Source: Hawksworthiomyces lignivorus (lineage: Eukaryota; Ascomycota; Sordariomycetes; Ophiostomatales; Ophiostomataceae). Taken from it: a stretch of 64,000 nucleotides of DNA. Position 1 is the first letter of the stretch; every line of letters starts with the position of its first letter. The notes below the pieces were generated by a model. That model made no database searches. It was not told the origin of the DNA and saw only the letters and a program-made list of their open reading frames with translations. The translations under genes were made by a program, and so were the position numbers. The stretch lies in NCBI GenBank assembly GCA_002917075.1, contig NTMA01000051.1, positions 1 through 64,000 on the forward strand, in the 5' to 3' direction. Positions 1-10,311 of this stretch are shown here, piece by piece.

Positions 1-72
1 TTTTTTTTTTGCTCAGCCTTTCTAGTACCTGTCTTGCCAAAGAAGTTAGCCGTTGCTAAGTTCTCCATAGCC

Positions 73-606
73 ATGCCGCCAAGGACGGGCGGGAAGCAGG
101 TCCCCACCATCTCTCAGGTCACCCGGGGCGCCTTGGTGCACATCGTACTGAAGCAGGACCAGCCGACAGGGCGTACCGTCAATGGCGTTGTGCAGGATGT
201 GCTGACCCGGGGAAATCACCCTCGTGGGATCAAGGTGCGGCTCGTGGATGGACGTGTGGGCCGTGTGCAGGCAATGGACAATGGGGGACAGTCGTCAGCG
301 CAGGGCACACAGTCTGCGGCAGCGGGCCCCAGCGAGATCCTGGCTCACGTTCGCGATGTGCGCTATGATGAGTGGGGGAGTGGAGAGGACGCACCGCGAG
401 AGCAGATTGGCCTAGATGCCTACATCCGGCCTGCCAGACAGCAGAAACAGCAGAAGCGGAAACCGAACAATACGATCGACGGCGACGCGGCGCGTGGAAG
501 TGCTTTGGAAGCGCAAGCACAGGAAACAACGTGTCCTGTGTGTGGTGAATTTAAAGGAGACGAGGCGGCCGTATCTCACCATGTAGCAAGCCACTTTGAC
601 ACATAA
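73..606 (+). CDS. DUF2196 (YwbE-like) protein with C-terminal zinc finger
   Basis: The predicted protein has 177 aa. Residues about 10-62 carry the DUF2196/YwbE-type signature, with motifs like TRGNHPRGIKVRL and DGRVGRVQ, found in the fungal UPF0590 family. That small beta-barrel-like domain is thought to bind nucleic acid, but its function is not established. The last 25 residues contain a C-x2-C...H-x3/4-H arrangement (CPVC ... HHVASH), a probable UBZ-like zinc finger. I chose the ATG at 73 because it begins next to the conserved domain. The frame is open up to the window edge, and tttctag (20-26) and ccatag (66-71) could be splice acceptors, so an upstream exon may lie outside the window. 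It is convergent with the TmpA-like gene. Confidence 0.75.
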   Translation: MPPRTGGKQVPTISQVTRGALVHIVLKQDQPTGRTVNGVVQDVLTRGNHPRGIKVRLVDGRVGRVQAMDNGGQSSAQGTQSAAAGPSEILAHVRDVRYDEWGSGEDAPREQIGLDAYIRPARQQKQQKRKPNNTIDGDAARGSALEAQAQETTCPVCGEFKGDEAAVSHHVASHFDT

Positions 607-1438
607 TGGTGGCAACGAGGCAATACTGCGAACCAACTCGTTTCCTAGCCGGAAGCCAATGCTCCATTGGTATGCACAGCTCTTCTGAGTATGAGCTGTT
701 GTCGTGGACTTTGTGGTCAAAGAAGTGCAGTCTATTCATCCGAATACCAGCACATTTGTCCACTAACAGCAAGCTGTTCAAAGCACAGGCTGTCCTACTT
801 ACGATCTTCGCTCAGTATCATCTTTGCCCTTCAATTTGGTATGGAATCAGATACCTTCGCGATGCGCGTAGGCCATTTTGCCGCCGCCTCGACATCAGCT
901 GGAATTGCACAATGAATGAGCAGTCATTACCTGCACTCTGTATGCTAAGAAGCACCGCCCGCGCGCCCTGGCCACGGCCAGGGCAGCCCAGGTAAATGCT
1001 TACGCCACAAATCTTCACTTTATTGAAAAGAGCGGTCGCTTAAAGAACCATCTACTGCAAGGAATCTAGTCACTTTGGTATCAAGACGAGTATGTATGAA
1101 AGTAAAAGCCAATGTATTGTGGTCCCGTTCCCTTTGTGTGAACTATGTTGTTCCATGTTGTTCCTGGTATCCTTGTCTCTATCCCATACCAATTATGCCT
1201 CTATGCCCAGCATGTATGCCCTTGTCCCGCTGATATTTGAATAATACAAAACATAAAAATAATAAAAACAAATGGTATATACAGAGAAATGAAATAAAGC
1301 GAAGTGAAAGAAGAAGATAGGAAAAGAAGAAAAAAGCAGAAAAAAAGAGTAGAAAAGGCGGCCGATGATAGAAAGGAAAAGAAACAGATTAACAAAGGAA
1401 AAATAAAAGGGAAAGCAAGTTTGGTGGAAAAACTAGGC
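607..1438. other. convergent 3' intergenic region
   Basis: This stretch separates the 3' ends of two convergent genes. It holds no convincing gene. It contains a strong GC hairpin at 965-984, and from about 1245 to 1430 a long purine-rich tract that reads as a pyrimidine-rich 3' UTR for the minus-strand gene. Confidence 0.6.
965..984. repeat. perfect inverted repeat, 9-bp arms
   Basis: GCCCTGGCC, a 2-nt spacer (AC), then GGCCAGGGC. The arms are perfectly complementary and stand out from the AT-richer surroundings. It lies between two convergent genes, so a hairpin at a transcript 3' end is possible. No function is established. Confidence 0.7.
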
Positions 1439-3160
1439 TCAAGAATCGAAAATGGCACCGTAGGCTGCGACGCCCCGGCTCTCCAGGCCGTAGACCACCT
1501 TCCGGGTGACCTTCTGGTTGGAGATGATGACGACCGCCTCGCAGGGTCCCGCGGCTCTGCTTGGGCCGTGCACGAGGTTCACCTGTGAGGACGAGCGGGA
1601 CTCCTCGGGTGCCGACTGGGGCAGCCGCGACTCGGCCCAGATGTTGTAGGCGATCTTGACGAGGTCGGGCCGGCCGCTCTTGCGCGTGTCGATGATGACC
1701 GCGTTGGGGTCGGCGGCGTAGACGGCGTCGATGACGGCCTGGCCGAACGTGGCCAGCGGGCTGGGCGCAGACCAGATGATGCGCACCGGGTGGTCGGGCT
1801 TCTCCACAAACAGCGACAGGCAGGGCGCGATGCCCGACCCGGTGGCTATGACGATGACGGGCTCGAACATGCCGGCCACGCGCAGCACGCCGTACTGCGG
1901 CACGCCGCGCGTGTACAGCTTCTTGGGCGGGTTGTGGATGATCCTGTTGGTCCAGTCGCCGGCGTTGGAGATGATCACCGAGAAGCCCTTGGCGGACTGC
2001 TCCTCGTCGGCGGCCAGGCCCTTTTCCAGGTCGGCCGGGTCGCGGGGCCCCGGCGCGGCGGCGCGCGGGATGGTCGCAAACGCGTGCGTCTCCATCAGCG
2101 GCGCGTCCGACAGCCGGATCGCCTGCCCGTAGTGCGCGTTGCGGTACTTGAAGTTGAGCTTGATGCAGTGGTCCGACAGCGGCTCGGCCTCGACGTCGCG
2201 CAGCCGCAGCCGCGTCCAGGGGTACACGACCAGGCCCGTGACGCACAGCAGCATCCAAAACGCCGGGTTCGTCGCCAGCACCGCACCGTAGCGCTGGTGG
2301 TCGGCCGCCGACGCGTCCGCCGTGATCAGCAGCGTCTGCGCCCAGAACAGCAGCACTACGCCCCAGCCCATGAACCGGTGCACGCCCTCGAACCAGTCGT
2401 GCAGCACCACGCGCAGCCGCGGGTGCGCAAACACGAGGATCGTCACCAGCATCGCCACGATGGCGTAGCTGACGACCGCCGTCCACGCGCGGATGGCCGA
2501 GAGGGAAGCGACGCCGCCGGCGCTGCCGCTGCTCGCCTCAATGTAGTCGCGCGTCAGCAGCACCAAAAAGGCAACGTACCAGAAGGTGGCCGCCACGCTG
2601 CAGCCGCTGTGGATGCCGCCGTAGGCGTACACCTTGGCGCAGAAGTGCCGCACCTTGAGCGGGAACCGCCGGGGCAGGTTGCCAAAGACGTGAAAGAGAG
2701 CGTTGACGACGTGCTCGTTGCGGATGGCAAGAGCAGCCAGGAGGTTGGCCGACACGGCCACCGAGGCATCCTGGTAGGTGAGGGCCTTGTAGTCGCCCAG
2801 GAGCGCCCGCGCCGCGAGAACGGCCAAGGCGGCAATGTTGCCGAAGAAGGCGAGCGTGAAGATGCGCCGGTAGACAGAGCCGAAGTTCCAGCGCAGGTAG
2901 CGGTAGGCGCGGCTGCCCTGCTTGGGGGGCAGAGGCAGCTGCCGGCTGGTGAGTGCCTTCTTCTGCGAAGATAGGCTGACCTCGGACTGGTTGTTGTGCT
3001 GGAGGCTCTCTAGCAGCGTCCGGGACTGTAGAGGCGAGCTGCGGTTGTCTGCTGGCAGATATACTGGTCTCGGCCGGCCAACAGGCTGCGCAAGTGTGGA
3101 AGAAGAATCAAGGCTCCACTGCGAGGCAGACGGAGAGATGTATGTGGGAGCGAAAGACAT
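1439..3160 (-). CDS. tmpA: TmpA-like integral membrane flavoprotein
   Basis: A single-exon protein of 573 aa. About 100 polar residues are followed by roughly six hydrophobic segments (about 101-121, 133-160, 187-203, 222-245, 264-280, 300-316). A cytosolic oxidoreductase-like part then carries NAGDWTNRIIHNPP and the nucleotide-binding motif IVIATGSGIAPCLSLF (about residue 455). This layout matches Aspergillus nidulans TmpA, a membrane flavoprotein that acts in a signalling pathway for asexual development, and related NPS12-like proteins. It resembles ferric reductases in fold but I do not see the paired haem-binding histidines, so metal reduction is not proposed. The start is the first ATG before the polar N-terminus. 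It is divergent from the gene at 6512 across 3.3 kb. Confidence 0.85.
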   Translation of the reverse strand: MSFAPTYISPSASQWSLDSSSTLAQPVGRPRPVYLPADNRSSPLQSRTLLESLQHNNQSEVSLSSQKKALTSRQLPLPPKQGSRAYRYLRWNFGSVYRRIFTLAFFGNIAALAVLAARALLGDYKALTYQDASVAVSANLLAALAIRNEHVVNALFHVFGNLPRRFPLKVRHFCAKVYAYGGIHSGCSVAATFWYVAFLVLLTRDYIEASSGSAGGVASLSAIRAWTAVVSYAIVAMLVTILVFAHPRLRVVLHDWFEGVHRFMGWGVVLLFWAQTLLITADASAADHQRYGAVLATNPAFWMLLCVTGLVVYPWTRLRLRDVEAEPLSDHCIKLNFKYRNAHYGQAIRLSDAPLMETHAFATIPRAAAPGPRDPADLEKGLAADEEQSAKGFSVIISNAGDWTNRIIHNPPKKLYTRGVPQYGVLRVAGMFEPVIVIATGSGIAPCLSLFVEKPDHPVRIIWSAPSPLATFGQAVIDAVYAADPNAVIIDTRKSGRPDLVKIAYNIWAESRLPQSAPEESRSSSQVNLVHGPSRAAGPCEAVVIISNQKVTRKVVYGLESRGVAAYGAIFDS

Positions 3161-6100
3161 GATGGCACAATATGAAAACGAGCACTGCTAATAACACAAA
3201 GATAGAATGGAATGCTTTACTAGAGAAGGTGGCCTTGCTGCCCATGATCTCCCATCCCGGAGAAGAGCTCCGTGAGAGGCCATTCTTATATCTTGCGGTC
3301 TCTCTCTATGAGATGCGAAGACAGGCAAGACAGCAACAACCAGGAGAGACTGCCAAGGCCAGACAGCAAGAGAGTCAACACCCCGGTGTCTATTTTTGCA
3401 ACATGCAGACATTGTGCCATTGATCTTGAGAGTTGACGTCCAATCTTCGTTCTTAGCTCGGAACCGTTCGATAGCAAGTGGCAGTGTACATGAGTCTGAC
3501 AGTGTCTACAGTTTTTCACGGTCCATTCACGTTCGCTGGGTGACTGGTGTTTCGTTATGGAGAATAGCTCTTCCGAGTATGTGGTTTGCTGTCTCTGGCA
3601 ATGGGTCCCATTGTCTGCAAGGTACCGCCTCAAGCGGCGTCCTCGTATGTGCCTTGTATTCGGCCCTGAAAATTCAATAGTGTATCTGCTCGGTGACATC
3701 TGAACGATGGTCCTTGGGGCCAGCGGCACCTGAAAAAAAAGTCCCTTGCGCGGCTCTTCCTGCAATTGGCACGTCAACCACGCCCCTCGCATTTTGCACT
3801 GGTCTCTGGCACTGTGGGCAATGTACTGTTCGGCGCCGCGACCTATTCTGGTGACCTAGCCTAGAGGGAAAAGCGGGCTAACACGGTACGCGGTTGCAAA
3901 GATAGCAATGCAATCTACGGCTTCATCCTGGCGTCTAGGACGGCGAATATGGGGAAACACACACCACACCTCTCCGCGTAGACGGTCTACATATTAAGGT
4001 TGTAAATTAGGCAGTTGAAGACACAGTCAGCAGGTGAGATACGGGGAACAAGACTGAATATGGGGGTGGCCTGCTCTGGGCTCCCAAAAATAACAACCAC
4101 GCCTGTTCAATGCATAGCATTCACCTTGGAGACGGTTCCTTGCCATATCTATTGAGGCTATTTTTGTGTCTCTTGTGTCTGTTTTTCCTTGATACGCAAT
4201 ATCTACGTCAAGCTCTTCGTTTTGTTTCTCCAGCTACCCCTGGCGAAGGATCGACACAACCGCCTTTTTTTTTAGACCCGCGTCTGCCCAGCGTATCATC
4301 ATAAGGCCTCGTCGTGCTTCTTGAAGATGAACATTTCTATTTTTTCTTCGACGTAGGATGAAGCATATCGAACCACTCGGAACATGGCATGTGAAGAGGT
4401 TGGGATGGCGGATCACAGCAGATCATAAGGCTATCCAGGGGTAGATGGGAGAATACCAAAGCTATGCCTGCTTCCTCCCGCCAATCCTGTTGGCGATCAC
4501 AGCTGTTTTAGATTTCTGACTCTCACCCTGTCGTTTGTTAGCGGCTGCACACCATATACCTTCTCTCCCATGATTTTTTTTTATTTTCTTCGCTTATGTT
4601 GGAACTTATTCTCCGATCCTTCAGAACCTGGCCTGCGGGACGCAGTCGAATACGCTCTGTACGACAGCCGCCGTCTAATTGGGCGCAGTCTGCTTTCTGT
4701 CCTCTGGCCTTTTGACTTTTCCCTCTTCCGTATTCCTTCTTTTCTTTGCTCTCTAGGCCATACGCTTCTTCTATCATTCGTCGCTCGGAACAACCGCTGC
4801 CATAGCCTCCGTAAAGCCAATTTCGTAAGCTTTTTGGACAGCAATTATTGGGCCAGCAGTTTAAAGGCGGCGTTTTGGCCGTAAAATCAGAGCTGAACTT
4901 TTCCTTCAATCTGCTGCCCAGCCATCATCAATACGGCAGTGAGTGGGAGAGCACAGACTCCCCCAAGATCTGGTTTGGGTAGCAACAATATTGTGTGATC
5001 TATTGGTCTAAGCTTCTGTCGGTTGAACCAAGCAGATTGTTCTATTTAAAGTGGACGCAGTCTGAAAATAGAAAATTGTGGGCCTGAATTGAGGCGCAAC
5101 GGCGGCTTGCAGCCCGCCAGAGCTGCAATTCAGCCCAGGGCATGCGATTTTATTACTCCGTACAAATTATTACCACTTGCAGATAGGCGGTCCCGGCTGT
5201 TTATTCGTTCTGCGGCGTTCAATAGGCAGCGCTATCTGTTCTCATTGGTGTCTTGCATGTTCGTTTTCGGGCATATTCTTGTGTGAATATTGATTGTCTC
5301 TCTGGCCCTGGACCTTGCTCCTCGAATCTGACGCACGTGAAGTCGTGTTAAGAGCTCTAGGCTCATAATATTGCTTGCTTTGCATGTCGCTGGAATTGCT
5401 CGTACAGTTGGCAAGATACGATAAGGATAATTGTGCACACAGGGTAGTCCGTCGATATGTCCTTGTCCGGACCCAACCAGTGCGACGATAGACCTGTGTT
5501 ACGTGGTGTTTCAGTAAGTCTGCTAATCAGACCTTGCATCTATGGCTTCTTTTTTTTTTTTGGTCCCCGCTGTATTCTCTTATTGTTTAGAATTTAATAC
5601 CACTCAGCTGCGTTGAATGAGTTGTTTTTGCAGCCGTGTGTCGTTGCGAACCCACACTAGCACTTGTAAGATGAGGCGATAGGCTCATCAATAGGACATC
5701 GTGTAATAATAACGTCCTCGTATTTAATAAGCCTAGGTCCATCTCGATGCTTTCATTCTCGACAGGAGGTGTGACGAGGCTTACAGAAGGCACAGGACAT
5801 AATTCTGCGTTTCGTGACCTGATAAGAGCTCCGCATTGATTTAAATCTCTTGCCTGATGCGTCTTGCCACCGCTGGCTGTCAAATAAGACTAGACGCCTT
5901 GCCTAGCTTTTAGAAGATTTCGGGTTAGACGATCCAAAAGAAGGAAGTGGCTGTTCTTAGAAAGAGCTGTGGAATGGTTCTCGTGCTGAGAGAGCAGCGC
6001 TCTCTAACCCGGAAACAGGAATTCAGTTGCCAATATTTCTTATGCAGCAAGCACATCCACTGGAGAAGCGACCTCTCTAGACTTGTCTCAAATGGTCTCG

Positions 6101-6511
6101 CCATGTACAGAAACCTCCTCTTTGTCTGCCACATTTCTATAGTTTCCACGAGCTGAGAGCTCTAGCTCATATCTTTGTATCGTAAAGGGGGCCAGCGGCG
6201 AGCCAGAGAAGGTGTCTAGACTTGCTCGTTGAGTATAGATAACTCCTTTCTTCTCGTAGCATGCTCGTTTTTCTGTCATGCCAGGAGAGATATAAGGCTA
6301 GAACTATCTATTCTCATTCTCCCATCTTGCCAATGTGAAACTCCTCATAATCTGCTTTCTGCATCATCCACCTTCGGAAGCGCTACCCTTCCTCTCCCCA
6401 CATATACAATAAGCAGTCGACGAGTTGGAATCTTGCCCAACTTTTTCATTGGTTCTTTTGAAACAACTTCTAAACAAGCCTTTGCCAAGCTTACCGCTTG
6501 TATTTACAGCC
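3161..6511. other. long divergent intergenic region
   Basis: This 3.35-kb region holds the promoters of the TmpA-like gene (minus) and the disordered-protein gene (plus). Small open frames are present but none has a recognisable domain or splice pattern. The longest is a 168-codon minus frame at 3286-3792. A TATA-like element lies at 6291. Confidence 0.5.
6291..6296 (+). promoter_or_regulatory. possible TATA box for the gene at 6512
   Basis: TATAAG within gagaTATAAGgc lies 221 bp upstream of the proposed ATG, followed by a pyrimidine-rich stretch at 6308-6340 that is typical of fungal transcription start regions. Position and context only. Confidence 0.35.
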
Positions 6512-9070
6512 ATGTCTGCTGCAGCTGTGTCCACAGTTACTCCAGCTGTGCAACCGTCTTCTCCTGCACTTGCCAAGCCTGCTAGCAGCTCGGCAGCAAG
6601 CTCAGGAGGTCGGAACAAGAGAGACATCAAGATCATACCAAAGGTACTTCCAGACGGTACTAAGGCAGTTTTTGAAGTCTACACTATCGACGATGATGAC
6701 GGGAAGCCAACACGGAGAAAGAGGCGTATTGATAACTTGCCGTCAGCCGATGCCGCTTCTTCACCAGCAGTAGCTTCTCCTACTGTAGCTGCACCTGCCA
6801 CTACCTCACCAGTTCCTCCTGCTTCTGCATCTTCTGCGCCCTCTACATCTACTACCACTACTACTCCTGCTGCTCCTGCTCCTGCTCCTGTTCCTGCTCC
6901 TGCTGCTCCTGCTGCTGGAGCTCCGGCCACCACTGCTACTGCGCCTGCAGCAGCAGCTGCACCTGTTAAAGCGGCAATTCCTTCTGCAGAATCGACTACC
7001 ACAGCTCCGGCCCCATCTACGGCCAAAGATGCTGTCCCTCCTGCAAAGACTACGACTCCCACAACGACTACCCTAACGGCGGCCGCTCCGGCAGTGGCTC
7101 CCGCCAAAAAGAGCCGTTTTGGTTTCAAGCTACCCAAGTCTGGTTCGGTCGTTGATACGGTGAACAACATTGGCAAAACCGCGGATGCAGCTACGGAAGT
7201 TGCGGAGAAACTAGCATCGTCGTACTCCAAGATCAATTCCTTGTTTGGTAAGAAGCATAGCGCAGCGCCCAGCACAGCTAAGGTGACTGAGAACGCTGTC
7301 AAGGCCACAGCTACTGCTAGTAGTGCCGCTGCTGCCGCCATCTCTCCGGAACCGTGCGCTGCTTGCAAGGCGAAAGAAGCGGCCGATGCTACGAAGCCCA
7401 CAGCTTTTACATCGGTCCCAGCTGGAACTAGTGCGGGTGCGAGTACCACCGCGACTGCAGCTACCAAGACAGATGCTACTGCTAAGACTCCCGCAGTTGA
7501 TTCTACGGATGCTAAGAAGGCTGTCGCTGCCACGACAAAGCCGGCAGCGACCAGCGCCAATTCTCCCTGTACATGTGGACGTCAAGCCGCTGCTGCGGAG
7601 GTGCCTGCTCAGCCTAATAAGCCTACGGCAACTGCTGCATCCGCGAAGCCCAAACCAGCGGCTACGCCGGCACTAGCCACAAAGCTAGCATCTAAGGGGA
7701 TTTCTGCGGGTGCTGCAGCCACAAAGCCTGCGGCTCCCACAAAGACCACTGCCACCACGCCGGCTAAGCCATCGGCTGCGACATCTGCGGCTACCAAGTC
7801 ATCCACGGCAGCCAAAGCCGCTGACACGCTGGCCCCCGCTTCAAAGTCTACAACTACGGCGAAGTCTGGCAACAGCAGCGGCACCCATGCCGCATCAACT
7901 GGTAGTGGCATAACGTCATCCACTATCAACAATACTGTCACCAACCTGGCCAATCTGACTTCTAATGCCAGTTCCATCCACCAGTCAGTCGCGGGAGTGA
8001 CAAAGAATTTGAGCGGTGCATCTTCAAAGCATACGACTGCCAACAGCACGTTGGGAACGTACATTCCTCCTGCTACACATACAGGTGGTAGCACTCATGG
8101 CACGGCCGATACGGGTAGTCACGCGGGAGGAACGCGCGACATCGCTGACTCTGGGGATTCTGTGCACAATACAGCACATCAGACCCCAGGTGGCGATGTG
8201 AATCATGGAACAGGTGATCCTCATAACCCCAACGCCTACGATGCTGGTGGCGATTCCTATGATCCTCATAATCCAAACGGACTCCAAGACAGCAGCTATC
8301 CTGATGGTACTGGTGTAGACTTAGATGGTATCCCAGACGACGAAGATCTGGAGGGCATTAAAGATGACATTGATGACAATGCCGACAATGACAACAGCGC
8401 TTATCCGGACGCTCAACTTGGTCCAGATGGTCCTGATGGTGACGGACACGATGATGACCTGGACAATATTCTGGATGATGAAGGCGCTGGAGGAGATGGT
8501 GGCCATTCGGCCGGTATCGATGACAGTAGCAACGTTTCTCGAGACGTCGATGGTGATGCTGGCGCAGACGGTGCTGGAGACGATCTGGACGGCATCCCGA
8601 GCGACGATGGTGACGACTATGGGGCCAATGATGGTGCGGGTAATGACGGTGGAGCCGATGATGGCGTAGGCATCGGTGATGGAAATGCTGGCGATGAGGG
8701 AGGCAATGCCGCCGATGGACATGGGGACGATGATGGCGTAGGGAGCGATGCCGACGACGATTTCCCAGATTATGATCCGGAAACGATGCAGATGCACGAT
8801 GAAAACTATCAGCCAGATACCGACGGTGCTGGTGGTGACGACGGCGAGCCTACAGCAGACGGAAATGACAATGACAATGACAACGAACCGCCAGCTGATG
8901 ATGACGGTGATGATGCTGCCGGAGGCGCCATGCAAGATGAGAACCCAGAGCCCCAGCCTGACCAAGAGCCTGAGCCGAACGATGGCGATGATCCAAATGG
9001 TGACGACGATCCAAACGGTGACGACGATCCCAACGATGATGATGAACAAGATGTTCCGAACGATGACTGA
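6512..9070 (+). CDS. low-complexity Ala/Thr/Pro- and Asp/Gly-rich protein
   Basis: The predicted protein has 852 aa in one exon. I do not recognise a family. Residues 1-60 include a basic stretch (GKPTRRKRR), a possible nuclear signal. Residues about 80-480 are Ala/Thr/Pro/Ser repeats broken by a lysine-bearing helical island (KKSRFGFKLPKSG to about LFGKKHS) and two Cys motifs, PCAACK and CTCGR. The C-terminal third is extremely acidic, with Asp/Gly/Asn motifs such as DLDGIPDDED and DGPDGDGHDDD that recall thrombospondin-3 or dockerin calcium loops, and it ends in an 18-nt repeat (8990-9043). No signal peptide or membrane segment is visible. The start is the first ATG in frame; the frame stays open upstream, but only to non-ATG codons. 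Ordinary codon usage over 2.5 kb and the intact frame support a real gene. Confidence 0.7.
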   Translation: MSAAAVSTVTPAVQPSSPALAKPASSSAASSGGRNKRDIKIIPKVLPDGTKAVFEVYTIDDDDGKPTRRKRRIDNLPSADAASSPAVASPTVAAPATTSPVPPASASSAPSTSTTTTTPAAPAPAPVPAPAAPAAGAPATTATAPAAAAAPVKAAIPSAESTTTAPAPSTAKDAVPPAKTTTPTTTTLTAAAPAVAPAKKSRFGFKLPKSGSVVDTVNNIGKTADAATEVAEKLASSYSKINSLFGKKHSAAPSTAKVTENAVKATATASSAAAAAISPEPCAACKAKEAADATKPTAFTSVPAGTSAGASTTATAATKTDATAKTPAVDSTDAKKAVAATTKPAATSANSPCTCGRQAAAAEVPAQPNKPTATAASAKPKPAATPALATKLASKGISAGAAATKPAAPTKTTATTPAKPSAATSAATKSSTAAKAADTLAPASKSTTTAKSGNSSGTHAASTGSGITSSTINNTVTNLANLTSNASSIHQSVAGVTKNLSGASSKHTTANSTLGTYIPPATHTGGSTHGTADTGSHAGGTRDIADSGDSVHNTAHQTPGGDVNHGTGDPHNPNAYDAGGDSYDPHNPNGLQDSSYPDGTGVDLDGIPDDEDLEGIKDDIDDNADNDNSAYPDAQLGPDGPDGDGHDDDLDNILDDEGAGGDGGHSAGIDDSSNVSRDVDGDAGADGAGDDLDGIPSDDGDDYGANDGAGNDGGADDGVGIGDGNAGDEGGNAADGHGDDDGVGSDADDDFPDYDPETMQMHDENYQPDTDGAGGDDGEPTADGNDNDNDNEPPADDDGDDAAGGAMQDENPEPQPDQEPEPNDGDDPNGDDDPNGDDDPNDDDEQDVPNDD
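8990..9043 (+). repeat. 18-nt tandem repeat in coding sequence
   Basis: Three consecutive 18-nt units (8990-9007, 9008-9025, 9026-9043), each encoding a DDPNGD-like hexapeptide; the third unit is diverged. Unit length is a multiple of three, so copy-number change would keep the frame. Confidence 0.8.
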
Positions 9071-10311
9071 ATATCATTGTCGATTCTGATTTAATCTTCT
9101 AGAAATAGTATGCCTATCACATCGTCGAGATTAGGTCCGATTTGCGGAAGCCCGGGTAGCTCCATTAGTGGAAGGCTGTAATAAAATGAGTAGCTTTGCT
9201 GTGGTTTTTCAGGAATGTATTGCCGCGCCTTTCTTTTGCTCCTTTGTTGAGAAGATTTGGCTCAGTGTCACTGCTTTCTGAGTCAGTTTTCTCCTGACTC
9301 ACATCTCGAGATTTTTCTTTGCTAGTTAGAGGTTCAGTTTGCTAAGCTTATTTACAATATCAACTCTAAAGCGCGAGCCTTGCACAGGTTAATGTTGAAA
9401 TAATACATTTTATTTTTTGGATATAATTTTCCCTATTCCCCTGTCGTTAAATAGTAATTTCACTTGTATCCTAACAAACGCAGGGGTTGTAAGCGATCCG
9501 ATATAAGGCTTTTGACAGCTCCGCGGAGATGCTCTTTTAGCTAACGCGAACGAAGGGGTGAATCAGACAATTCATCTTTTGCAAAACCAGCCATATAAAT
9601 GGCTTATGGATCCGTTTATTACGAGAAAATAACTGAATATTACGTAGAGGATTCCAAGAGCCTCGAGCCGAGACCCGGTTTGCAAACTGTCAACCAAAAT
9701 GACGGTGCCATTTTCCTCGTCTGTTGTCCCATCCGCCGGCATGACAGGCAAAGGGACTTGTCATTCTCGCTTTGTTGGTCCTCCTGAAGGCCGAGTTTAT
9801 TCCACAGCTCCTCACAAAATGCCGTGGAGAAGTCCTGTCTTACCAATGGCACGATCGTTTTCGGTGTCCATCTCTTTACCGTCTATTCCGGTAGAGCGAG
9901 CGGCAAGAAAAAGGGATCCCGGCATCGAAAGCGCTCTTATAAGGAGCAAGAAGTCGAGACCAAAAGATTGACATTTGTGACCGAAAAGATATTGGTACAC
10001 GGAATTCAACTCGGGGCATACGATGCCACGGTGGAGAGTAAGGAGAGATCAACGCCAATCTCCATTCTCTCTGTCTCTCTCAAAGCCTTGATCGTGGTGA
10101 CTGCAAAAGACAAAGAAGAGAGACCCAAATAGATGAACGATTTCACTTGTCGACGCACCTAGCGAGCATTAAAGACCGCCACATACAGCACTTGGAGCAA
10201 GAGGACGCTAGTATTTCGAAGTGATATTGAACCCCAGACTGGCTGGGACTTACCTGTTGCAAACCATTTGCTCGTTGGAAGGAATCACCGCACGAGATCC
10301 GAAACGGTGCC
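9071..10311. other. intergenic region between tandem genes
   Basis: AT-rich 3' flank of the disordered-protein gene followed by the HPP gene promoter. Small overlapping open frames at 9599-10130 have no recognisable domain, and I see no convincing gene. Confidence 0.5.

Noticed and set aside
1790..2974. 394-codon plus-strand frame opposite the TmpA-like gene
   Set aside because: It is fully antisense to a clear gene in GC-rich DNA; the Arg/His/Gly-rich translation is typical of a shadow frame.
3286..3792. 168-codon minus frame upstream of the TmpA-like gene
   Set aside because: No domain, irregular composition and no splice or promoter support; probably chance or leader sequence.
6679..7560. 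293-codon minus frame opposite the Ala/Thr-rich half of the gene at 6512
   Set aside because: It mirrors the repetitive GC pattern of the real strand, and its Ala/Val composition is explained by complementary codons.
8321..9049. 242-codon minus frame, Ile/Val-rich, opposite the acidic tail
   Set aside because: Asp codons GAT/GAC read as ATC/GTC on the other strand, which creates an artificial hydrophobic frame.
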